This document shows, one piece after another, positions 6,235 through 11,664 of a DNA stretch of 11,664 nt. How positions within the stretch are numbered: the first letter of the stretch is position 1; each line of letters begins with the position of its first letter. The stretch is from DAOTVS01 sp034436375. Lineage in GTDB: Bacteria > Chloroflexota > Anaerolineae > SpSt-313. The position numbers were made by a program, and so were the translations under genes. The stretch spans positions 1 to 11,664 of the forward strand of contig DAOTVS010000193.1 in assembly GCA_034436375.1 (NCBI GenBank), read 5' to 3'. The notes beneath the pieces are model-generated. The model had not been told where the DNA came from. It made no database searches and was given only the letters and a program-made list of their open reading frames with translations.

Positions 6235-6750
6235 ATTAGTAGCCGAGAGCATCGTCTAAACCAGGAGATACGAGTCCGGGAGATTCGGCTGATCGATGAA
6301 GCCGGTAAGCAACTCGGGATCTACCCGGTCCGCGAGGCCCTACAGATTGCCGAGGAACGCGGCGTCGACCTTGTGGAAGTGGCCCCCAATGCCAATCCTC
6401 CTGTCTGCCGTCTCATGGATTATGGCAAATTCCTCTATGAGCGGACGAAGAAGGATCGTGAGGCCCGCAGAACGCAAAAGCTGACCGAGATCAAAGAGGT
6501 CCGGTTACGGCCCAAGATCGGCGAGCATGATGTGGATGTCAAGGTGCGCCAGATGCGAGAGTTCCTGGATGAGGGCTCCAAAGTCAAGGTGCGGGTCCGG
6601 TTTCGTGGCCGCGAGATTACGCACCCTGAAGTGGCGCGTGAGCTCTTGGACCGTGTCAGTATGTCGCTGAGCGAGTCCGCGGTGGTCGAGCAGATGCCGC
6701 AGATGGAAGGCAATACTATGCTCATGATCCTGGCTCCTGTGGCTAAGTAG
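6235..6750 (+). CDS. infC: Translation initiation factor IF-3 (probable ATT start)
   Basis: IF3 binds the 30S subunit and enforces start-codon and initiator-tRNA selection. The N domain begins REHRLNQEIRVREIRLID, the IF3 signature RLMDYGKFLYE is at about 59-70, and the linker and C domain (about 84-171) include RFRGREITHP and the final MLMILAPVAK. I choose ATT at 6235 because GAGGTG (6224-6229) lies five bases before it and the product is 171 residues, the usual family size. ATT starts are well known for infC (for example in E. coli), where IF3 represses its own non-canonical codon. The in-frame ATG at 6190 would add 15 residues (MSYSFTCPNCQRGGK) but has no ribosome site. It leads the operon with rpmI 28 nt downstream. 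Confidence 0.95.
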   Translation: MSSREHRLNQEIRVREIRLIDEAGKQLGIYPVREALQIAEERGVDLVEVAPNANPPVCRLMDYGKFLYERTKKDREARRTQKLTEIKEVRLRPKIGEHDVDVKVRQMREFLDEGSKVKVRVRFRGREITHPEVARELLDRVSMSLSESAVVEQMPQMEGNTMLMILAPVAK

Positions 6751-6778
6751 CCCAGGGTGATGATTGTAGAGGTAATTT

Positions 6779-6982
6779 ATGCCCAAGATTAAGACGCACA
6801 AGACGGCACAAAAGCGGTTCAAGGTGTCAGGTAGCGGCAAGATACTGCTCCCCAAGGGGAGCAAAAGTCACCTGCGCCGCCGCAAATCCAAGCGCGTTCT
6901 GCAGGCCTTGGATAAGACCATGGTGTTGACCACGCGCGGCGACAAGAAGCGCGTCAAGCGACTCATTCCGTACCTCAAGTAG
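6779..6982 (+). CDS. rpmI: 50S ribosomal protein L35 (bL35)
   Basis: A 67-residue, strongly basic large-subunit protein. It starts with the standard MPKIKTHKTAQKRFK and has the basic core SKSHLRRRKSKR and the end RVKRLIPYLK, so it is complete and typical. AGAGGT (6768-6773) sits five bases before the ATG. It lies between infC (28-nt gap) and rplT (26-nt gap), the classical gene order. Its synthesis is probably coupled to infC and rplT on one mRNA. Confidence 0.98.
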   Translation: MPKIKTHKTAQKRFKVSGSGKILLPKGSKSHLRRRKSKRVLQALDKTMVLTTRGDKKRVKRLIPYLK

Positions 6983-7008
6983 GTTCGGGCGAGAACGGAG
7001 GAAGAACT

Positions 7009-7362
7009 TTGCCACGGGTAAAGCGAGGCGTGCCGGCTCGAGCGCGCCATAACAAAGTCCTCAAGCTGACTGCAGGGCAGCGTGGTACCAAGCACCTGCT
7101 CTTCCGCAGGGCCAATGAAGCCCTGATGAAGTCGCTCTCGTATGCCTACCGCGACCGCCGCGATCGCAAGCGGGACATGCGCCGGCTTTGGATTCAGCGT
7201 ATCAACGCAGCCGCGCGTGAGCAGGGGATGAGCTACAGCCGCCTGATGAGCGGCCTGCGCATTGCCGGTGTGGCTGTGGACCGCAAGATGCTAGCTGACC
7301 TGGCAGTGCGGGATGCAACAGCCTTTGCGCAGTTGGCTGAGGTAGCGCGGGCCAGCTTCTAA
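7009..7362 (+). CDS. rplT: 50S ribosomal protein L20 (bL20)
   Basis: A 117-residue 23S rRNA-binding protein essential for early 50S assembly. The start is TTG at 7009, preceded by GGAGGA (6997-7002); the protein then begins exactly at the conserved MPRVKRGVPARARHNK. Family features are the long basic N-terminal helix, the AYRDRRDRKRDMRRLWIQRIN segment and the globular C domain beginning about residue 60 (GMSYSRLMSGL). In other bacteria the C domain is the part that binds a leader RNA to repress this operon. It ends 12 nt before the methyltransferase ATG. Confidence 0.98.
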   Translation: MPRVKRGVPARARHNKVLKLTAGQRGTKHLLFRRANEALMKSLSYAYRDRRDRKRDMRRLWIQRINAAAREQGMSYSRLMSGLRIAGVAVDRKMLADLAVRDATAFAQLAEVARASF

Positions 7363-7374
7363 GTTGGCCGAAGC

Positions 7375-8154
7375 ATGGCGACAACGAGTATAGCGAACGA
7401 GCGTGTGAAATACGCTCGTTCGCTGCACCGGGAACGGGTCCGCACTCGTGAGAGGCGCTTCCTGATCGAGGGCACTCGATTGGTAGAGGAGGCGCTCCGC
7501 GCGGGGGTGAGGCCCGTTTTGGCATTCTATACAGAGCAGCTGTTGGCCTCGCCTCGAGGCCGGGTGCTGCACGCACAGTTGGCGCAGACTTCGCAGGCGC
7601 TGATCGAGGTCACGCCGGAGGTGATGGCCGCCACAGCCGATACGGTGACGCCGCAAGGTGTGCTGGCCGTGGTGCCAATCCCCGAGTTGCCGCTGCCGGC
7701 GCATGGGCTGCTGATCGTCCTCGACGGCCTGCGCGACCCCGGCAACGTGGGCACCATTTTGCGCACCGGTTGGGCCGCGGGAGTAGCGGGCGTGCTGGCG
7801 CTGACGGGCACAGCAGACCTCTATGCGCCCAAAGTCGTCCGCTCAGCCATGGGCGCCCATTTCCACGTCCCCCTGCGCAACGGGCTGGACCTGCCGGAAC
7901 TGGCCTCATTGCTGGCCGGCGGGCAGGTGCTCCTGGCCGACGAACAGGGCCTGCCCTATTGGCAGGCGGACTGGAAGCAGGCGCGCGCGCTGATTATTGG
8001 CGGCGAAGCGCGCGGCAGCGAGTTGGCAGCGCCCCTGGCCCGAGAGCGCGTGACGGTGCCCATGGAGGCAGGGGTCGAGTCCCTCAATGCGGCCATTGCG
8101 GCAGCCGTGCTCATGTTCGAGGCGAGAAGGCAGGACATAATAAGTAAACCGTAA
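7375..8154 (+). CDS. TrmH/SpoU-family RNA 2'-O-methyltransferase
   Basis: A 259-residue SPOUT methyltransferase that transfers a methyl group from S-adenosylmethionine to a ribose 2'-OH in rRNA or tRNA. The N-terminal RNA-binding domain (about 1-100) has the usual NERVKYARSLH and RFLIEGTRLVEEAL. The trefoil-knot domain has motif 1 LRDPGNVGTILRT (Asn124, Arg130), motif 2 APKVVRSAMGAHFHVP and motif 3 with IIGGEARGSE, then VTVPMEAGVESLNAA. Its place right after rplT (12 nt) suits a ribosome-biogenesis role, so 23S rRNA is the likelier target, but the exact nucleotide cannot be read. The ribosome site is weak, consistent with translational coupling. The last codons and stop fall within a repeat element. 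Confidence 0.92.
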   Translation: MATTSIANERVKYARSLHRERVRTRERRFLIEGTRLVEEALRAGVRPVLAFYTEQLLASPRGRVLHAQLAQTSQALIEVTPEVMAATADTVTPQGVLAVVPIPELPLPAHGLLIVLDGLRDPGNVGTILRTGWAAGVAGVLALTGTADLYAPKVVRSAMGAHFHVPLRNGLDLPELASLLAGGQVLLADEQGLPYWQADWKQARALIIGGEARGSELAAPLARERVTVPMEAGVESLNAAIAAAVLMFEARRQDIISKP

Positions 8155-8266
8155 TAAGTAAGGCCGCCATTTCAGAGTGTTCCTTGCTAAAGTCACTTGC
8201 CCTGGCAAAGCTGGCATAAAGCATCATGCACTCTTGAGTAGCGACCTTACTTTTTACGGTTTACTT
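8142..8266. repeat. 125-bp element with 25-bp terminal inverted repeats
   Basis: The left arm (8142-8166) begins AAGTAAACCGTAATAAGTAA and pairs with 8242-8266 at 23 of 25 positions. Seven bases inside each arm, AGAGTG (8174-8179) and CACTCT (8229-8234) pair again, giving a symmetric folded structure. The arms are AT-rich against a GC-rich background. It sits between convergent genes, so it could terminate transcription from both sides. It also looks like a small non-autonomous palindromic element; no target duplication is obvious. The stop codon of the methyltransferase gene is inside the left arm. Confidence 0.7.
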
Positions 8267-8297
8267 TCCACGGTTTACTTATTACGGTTTACTTTTT
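8256..8297. repeat. 14-bp tandem repeat, three units
   Basis: ACGGTTTACTT occurs at 8256-8266, 8270-8280 and 8284-8294, each followed by three variable bases (TCC, ATT, TTT), so the period is exactly 14 bp. A degenerate unit precedes (ACCTTACTTTTT at 8244-8255). The second and third units together give a second, perfect 20-bp partner (8275-8294) for the left arm at 8142-8161. The cluster ends 17 bp before the pncC stop codon. Confidence 0.85.
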
Positions 8298-8313
8298 ACG
8301 CTCCATCACGACC

Positions 8314-8811
8314 TTACGCATTGCGCATCAAGAACTCTTCCAACAGTGTCAGTGCCGCGCGCACCGACGACCGCTTGTTCGCGACGCGGTCACCTTCCCA
8401 AATGAAGCGCCGCCATTCCGCGCCTGCATGCGTGGCGAGGCCGATGTACACCAGGCCGACGGGCTTTTCCGGCGTGCCGCCCCCGGGTCCAGCGATGCCG
8501 GTGGTGGAGAGGGCCAGATCAGCGCCGATGAGGCGGCGGGCGCCCTCGGCCATGGCTTGCGCAACCTGCCAGCTTACGGCGCCGTGTGCAGCCAGCATCG
8601 CCGTCGGCACACCCAATACATGCTCCTTGACCGCGTTCGCATAAGCGACGACCCCGCCCAGGTAATAGTCCGAGCTGCCAGCGATATTGGTGAGCGCATC
8701 CGCCAGGCCGCCGCCGGTGCAGGATTCGGCCGTGGCCAGCGTGAGCCTCCGCGCCCGCAGCAGCTCGCCCACGCGGCGGGAGAGAGTTTCGATCTCGGTG
8801 TTATCTGTCAA
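8314..8811 (-). CDS. pncC: Nicotinamide-nucleotide amidase (CinA C-terminal domain)
   Basis: A 165-residue stand-alone PncC/CinA-C protein, which deamidates nicotinamide mononucleotide to nicotinate mononucleotide in NAD recycling. Motifs are ATAESCTGG (Ser30), VVAYANAVKEHVLGV (Lys62, the likely dyad partner) and STTGIAGPGGGTPEKPVG. The start is TTG with its first base at 8811: AAGGAG lies 8 nt upstream and the length then matches the family (E. coli PncC is also about 165). The frame is open upstream to 8901, but that part is low-complexity GC-rich sequence with no homology. It follows the dehydrogenase gene by 90 nt on the same strand and is probably cotranscribed. The N-terminal CinA domain is absent, as in many bacteria. 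Confidence 0.92.
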   Translation of the reverse strand: MTDNTEIETLSRRVGELLRARRLTLATAESCTGGGLADALTNIAGSSDYYLGGVVAYANAVKEHVLGVPTAMLAAHGAVSWQVAQAMAEGARRLIGADLALSTTGIAGPGGGTPEKPVGLVYIGLATHAGAEWRRFIWEGDRVANKRSSVRAALTLLEEFLMRNA

Positions 8812-8901
8812 ACGTGCACACTCCTTCAGGTCTGACTGCAGGGCGCCTGTGGCGCCATCGACGGCCGGGCTTCGCTGCGCACGCCCCCGGCGCGCTGGCA
8901 C

Positions 8902-9900
8902 CTAATACCCCCTGTCCCACTCCACCTCATTGAGCAAGGGCTGAGCCTCCACGTAGCGGCGCAGGTTCTCGGCGAAAAGCCGCGTGAGGCGGCCATTGTG
9001 GGCTTGCGAGTTGCCGGCGACGTGCGGCGTGAAGAAAACGTTCTCCATGCGGTAGAGGGGGCTATCGGCGGGCAGGGGCTCACAGGCAAAGACATCGAGC
9101 CCGGCGCCGGCAAGTTGCCCCTTCTGCAGGGCGCGGATCAGGGCCGGCTCATCGACCAGGCCGCCGCGGGCGATGTTGACCAGAAAGGCGCCGGGTTTGA
9201 GGGCAGCCAGCTCCCGCTCGCCAATGATGCCACGTGTAGCAGGGGTGAGGGGCAGCGCCAGGACGACGAAATCGCACTGGGGCAGCAGGGCCAGAAGCTC
9301 CGGCGTGCGGTAGAGGCGCACGGGGATCTTGCCGGCGGGGTCGCCTGTGCCGGGCTCACCCCAGCCTTGCTCCCGCCGCCCGGCCGCCCGGCGCAGCGCC
9401 AGCACGCGCATGCCCAGGGCCTGGCCCACCCTGGCCACCTGCCGACCAATGGAGCCATAGCCCACAATGCCCAGCGTGGCGCCCTGCAGCTCGCCCATGC
9501 CCTGCATGGCGGGACGGGCCTGCTGCCAATCGCCCGCAGGGCTGCAATGCCAGGCCACGGGCAGGCGCCGCACCCAGGCCAGCATGAGGGCGAACACGTG
9601 CTCGGCGATGGGCACGGCGTGCACGCCGCTGGCCGTGGTCAGGTGGATGGATGCGCGCTGGATCTCGGCCAGGGGCAGGTGGTCCACCCCGGCGGAGATG
9701 GTCTGCAGCCAACGCAACCGCGGCGCCCGCTCCAGGCCGAAAGAGGTATCGTGGATCAGCATCACCTCCGCCGTAGCCAGATGGGGTTGGATATCCTCAC
9801 CCGGCGCGAGCTGGTGCAGCGAGATGCCAGGAACGGAACGGAGAAGGCCCAAATGCTCGTCGTTCAAATCGCCCAGACTCAGTACCTGTATGGGGTCCAT
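8902..9900 (-). CDS. D-isomer-specific 2-hydroxyacid dehydrogenase
   Basis: A 332-residue NAD(P)-dependent oxidoreductase interconverting a 2-keto acid and a D-2-hydroxy acid. The Rossmann domain is inserted at about 105-290 with LGIVGYGSIG (GxGxxG at 147-152). The catalytic Arg is in NIARGGLVDE (Arg245), Glu in FACEPL (Glu274) and His in FFTPHVAG (His293). The substrate-domain segment ISAGVDHLPL and ASGVHAVPIAEHVFALML are typical. A Gly/Pro-rich loop at about 174-192 is longer than usual. The ATG at 9900 is preferred over one 8 codons upstream because GAGGAG lies before it and the predicted -10 is upstream. The substrate (glyoxylate, hydroxypyruvate, phosphoglycerate or other) cannot be told; there is no ACT domain, so full-length SerA is excluded. 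Confidence 0.9.
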   Translation of the reverse strand: MDPIQVLSLGDLNDEHLGLLRSVPGISLHQLAPGEDIQPHLATAEVMLIHDTSFGLERAPRLRWLQTISAGVDHLPLAEIQRASIHLTTASGVHAVPIAEHVFALMLAWVRRLPVAWHCSPAGDWQQARPAMQGMGELQGATLGIVGYGSIGRQVARVGQALGMRVLALRRAAGRREQGWGEPGTGDPAGKIPVRLYRTPELLALLPQCDFVVLALPLTPATRGIIGERELAALKPGAFLVNIARGGLVDEPALIRALQKGQLAGAGLDVFACEPLPADSPLYRMENVFFTPHVAGNSQAHNGRLTRLFAENLRRYVEAQPLLNEVEWDRGY

Positions 9901-9941
9901 GCCTTTGCTCCTCAATGTGTGCAATACATCGTTCTGTCACC

Positions 9942-9947
9942 AGTATA
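9942..9947 (-). promoter_or_regulatory. Predicted extended -10 promoter of the dehydrogenase-pncC pair
   Basis: On the minus strand TGGTATACT includes TATACT (9947 to 9942) preceded by TGG, an extended -10 element. No good -35 is present. Transcription would begin near 9935, leaving a leader of about 35 nt that holds GAGGAG and the ATG at 9900. Confidence 0.4.
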
Positions 9948-10112
9948 CCACAAGTCCAACTGAGGCGGCAGTTTGGGAGGCAGCCGGGTGTCTTGTTGCA
10001 CTGCCGCCCGGCATGGACCTCTTGAGGGGATGGTTTGATGCCGGCTTGGAGCTGCGCGAAAAGCCCGGCTGTTGCCAGTGCAGAGTTACGGCATATACCC
10101 CTGACCGGCAAG

Positions 10113-10141
10113 TTGAAGCGGCCCCTGCTTTGTGATACAAT
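10113..10141 (+). promoter_or_regulatory. Predicted promoter of holB-ricT
   Basis: A -35 box TTGAAG (10113-10118) and an extended -10 TGATACAAT (hexamer TACAAT 10136-10141) are spaced by 17 bp. Transcription would start at about 10148. The -10 overlaps the upstream in-frame ATG at 10140, so that ATG would not be on the transcript. The divergent dehydrogenase promoter lies about 170 bp to the left. Confidence 0.55.
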
Positions 10142-10148
10142 GCCTGCT

Positions 10149-11150
10149 GTGGAAGAGTCAACGGATCGTTGGGGTATCATTGGCCATGCATGGGCGGTGC
10201 GCCTGCTGCAGCTCGCGGTTGAGCGCGGGCGGCTTTCGCATGCCTACCTCTTTCTGGGCCACCCGCGTGTGGGCAAGACAACCCTGGCCCTGGCTCTGGC
10301 CAAGGCCATCAACTGTACCGGCGAAGCGCCGCCCTGCGGACAGTGCCGCAACTGCACGCTGATTGCCGCCGGCCGCCACCCCGATGTGCGGGTCATCGAA
10401 GGGGGCGAGGTGCGGGCGATTCGCATCGACCAGGTGCGTGATCTGCAGCGGGAGGTGATGCTTTCGCCGGTAGAGGCGCGGCAGCGCGTGGTGGTCCTGA
10501 CCGATTTCCAGGGCGCGACGCCCGAGGCGGGCAATTGCCTGCTAAAGACGCTGGAGGAGCCGCCAGCGCGGGTGACGCTGATCTTAACGGCCACGCAGGT
10601 AGGGCGCCTGCTGCCGACCATCGTCTCGCGTTGCCAGCCGCTCTGGCTACGGCCGCCGGCAACGGCTGCCCTGGCGCAAGGGCTGGAGAGACTCTTGGGC
10701 GCCCCGGTCGAGCGGGCGCAGGAGGTTGCGCGCCTCGCTGGGGGCCGCGTGGGCTGGGCGGTGGAGGCAGTGCGCGACGGCGGGCTGCTCCAGGAGCGCC
10801 AGGAGCAACTGGACCGGCTCAGGCAGGTGTTAGCGGCGGATACTCTGGGGCGGCTGCGCTGGGCGCGGGATCTGAGCGACGAGCCCGATGCGCTGCCGGG
10901 CCTGCTGGATCTGTGGGCCGGCTGGTGGCGCGATTTACTCCTCTGCCGGGCCGGCTGCCTTGATCTGGTGGCCAATGTGGATTACCAGGGCGCAATCGAG
11001 GCGACCGCGCGCTCCTTTGATGAGGCAAGCCTGTTGCAGGGCTTGCGGGCTCTGAGCGACGCCCGGCGCCGGCTGGATGCCAATGCGAACCCACGGTTGA
11101 CTCTGGAGGTACTGTTCTTGACACTGGGCCAGGCCCAGGGGATTGGCTAG
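10149..11150 (+). CDS. holB: DNA polymerase III subunit delta'
   Basis: A 333-residue clamp-loader subunit that, with delta and tau/gamma, loads the beta sliding clamp onto DNA. AAA+ features are HAYLFLG then GHPRVGKT (Walker A, 37-44), the zinc cysteines C56, C63, C66 and C69, LLKTLEEPP, and the LPTIVSRCQ segment carrying the SRC arginine motif. The C-terminal collar part is present to the end. The Walker B-like strand (VVVLTDFQ) is atypical. I place the start at GTG 10149 because the predicted transcript begins at about that base, making it leaderless; ATG 10140 would add three residues but lies in the -10 box. No Shine-Dalgarno precedes either. The next gene starts on the base after its stop codon. 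Confidence 0.9.
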   Translation: MEESTDRWGIIGHAWAVRLLQLAVERGRLSHAYLFLGHPRVGKTTLALALAKAINCTGEAPPCGQCRNCTLIAAGRHPDVRVIEGGEVRAIRIDQVRDLQREVMLSPVEARQRVVVLTDFQGATPEAGNCLLKTLEEPPARVTLILTATQVGRLLPTIVSRCQPLWLRPPATAALAQGLERLLGAPVERAQEVARLAGGRVGWAVEAVRDGGLLQERQEQLDRLRQVLAADTLGRLRWARDLSDEPDALPGLLDLWAGWWRDLLLCRAGCLDLVANVDYQGAIEATARSFDEASLLQGLRALSDARRRLDANANPRLTLEVLFLTLGQAQGIG

Positions 11151-11664
11151 ATGGGAACGATTGTGGTGGGGGTGCGCTTTCGGCGCGCCTCGAAACTTTA
11201 CTATTTCGCGCCAGGCGAGCTTGCCGATCTGCAGCCCGGTGAGGAAGTGATCGTGGAGACGAGCCGTGGTCGCGAGCTAGGGCGTGTGATCATCCCTCCG
11301 CGTGAGGTTGATGAGGCGGAGATTGTGGGTGAGCTCAAGCCGGTAGAGCGGCGCGCAACGACCGAGGATCGCCTCAATGCAGTGCATTTCCAGCGCCGCG
11401 AGGCAGCGGCGCTGCGCAAGTGCCGTGAGGAGGTGGCGCGGCACCAGCTGCCGATGAAGGTCGTGAGCGCCGAATACAATTATGACGGCACACGCCTGGT
11501 TTTCTCGTTTACGGCGGAAAAACGGGTGGACTTTCGCGAACTGGTGCGTGACTTGGCCAAAGCCTTCCAGGCTCGCATCGAGCTGCGCCAGATCGGCGTG
11601 CGCGACGAGTGCAAGCTGATCGGTGGGGTGGGCTCTTGCGGGCGTACACTCTGCTGCCAAAGCT
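11151..11664 (+). CDS. ricT: PSP1-domain protein RicT (YaaT), cut by window end
   Basis: The first 171 residues of a PSP1 C-terminal-domain protein; the frame stays open to the window edge. It starts MGTIVVGVRFRRASK and has the PSP1 core around ELGRVIIPP and VSAEYNYDGTRLVFSFTAEKR. It reaches the conserved cysteine cluster DECK...GGVGSCGRTLCC (Cys154, Cys163, Cys168, Cys169). In Bacillus the homologue joins RicA and RicF in an Fe-S complex that assists RNase Y in mRNA maturation and affects competence and sporulation; its role here is unknown. The holB stop TAG (11148-11150) directly abuts this ATG, so the two are surely cotranscribed and probably translationally coupled, the order also seen in Firmicutes. 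Confidence 0.92.
   Translation, partial: MGTIVVGVRFRRASKLYYFAPGELADLQPGEEVIVETSRGRELGRVIIPPREVDEAEIVGELKPVERRATTEDRLNAVHFQRREAAALRKCREEVARHQLPMKVVSAEYNYDGTRLVFSFTAEKRVDFRELVRDLAKAFQARIELRQIGVRDECKLIGGVGSCGRTLCCQS

Noticed and set aside
8142..8300. CRISPR array from the AT-rich repeats
   Set aside because: The units are 11 bp with 3-bp gaps, far too short for repeats and spacers, and no cas genes are present.
8812..8901. N-terminal extension of PncC
   Set aside because: No homology and low-complexity; the TTG at 8811 with AAGGAG gives the family length. A GGCGCC-TGT-GGCGCC hairpin at 8842-8856 in this gap is too short to interpret.
8998..9963. Plus-strand frame of 321 codons opposite the dehydrogenase
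   Set aside because: Antisense to a gene with full Rossmann and catalytic motifs; composition typical of shadow frames.
10040..10069. Hairpin GCCGGCTT/AAGCCCGGC upstream of holB
   Set aside because: The stem needs a bulge and lies upstream of the predicted transcription start; nothing supports a function.
1..11664. Defence, phage or mobile-gene system
   Set aside because: Every confident gene belongs to a metabolic or housekeeping family; no nuclease, helicase, integrase, transposase, toxin or reverse transcriptase signature was found.

Overview
The window reads as a stretch of GC-rich bacterial chromosome (about two thirds G+C by eye). It is densely coded, with several TTG/GTG starts and one apparent ATT start. 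The best guess is Chloroflexota (Anaerolineae-like). This rests on three things: an infC-rpmI-rplT operon followed by a SpoU-type methyltransferase, a holB gene abutting a PSP1/RicT gene, and short AT-rich tandem/inverted repeats between convergent genes. The phylum is an inference; no marker here proves it.

Layout. Bases 1-289 hold a perfect GC hairpin, a 41-bp tandem duplication and a good sigma70-type promoter. They lead into a GH42 beta-galactosidase (290-2305). After a gap rich in palindromes comes an M20D amidohydrolase like the AbgB subunit of p-aminobenzoyl-glutamate hydrolase (2495-3931), then the remains of a serine beta-lactamase-fold hydrolase with most of its middle deleted (about 4004-4312). 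A promoter embedded in the end of that remnant appears to drive a two-gene unit: a PhnP-like metallo-beta-lactamase phosphodiesterase (4342-5190) and an alkaline-phosphatase-superfamily phosphodiesterase (5216-5995). This first half is accessory catabolic DNA.

The centre is housekeeping: promoter, structured leader, infC with a probable ATT start (6235-6750), rpmI (6779-6982), rplT (7009-7362) and a TrmH/SpoU RNA methyltransferase (7375-8154), all tightly spaced on the plus strand. The methyltransferase meets a minus-strand pair head to tail. That pair is a D-2-hydroxyacid dehydrogenase (9900-8902) followed by pncC, nicotinamide-nucleotide amidase (8811-8314). The convergent gap holds an inverted-repeat element with 14-bp tandem units. 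Divergent from the dehydrogenase is holB, the DNA polymerase III delta' subunit (10149-11150), probably translated from a leaderless transcript. It is followed without any gap by a ricT/PSP1 gene that runs off the window end.

I see no CRISPR array, tRNA, rRNA, transposase, phage gene or defence system. The most interesting items are regulatory and structural: the ATT start and leader of infC, the inverted-repeat element at 8142-8294, the predicted leaderless holB, and the uncharacterised MBL/phosphodiesterase pair.
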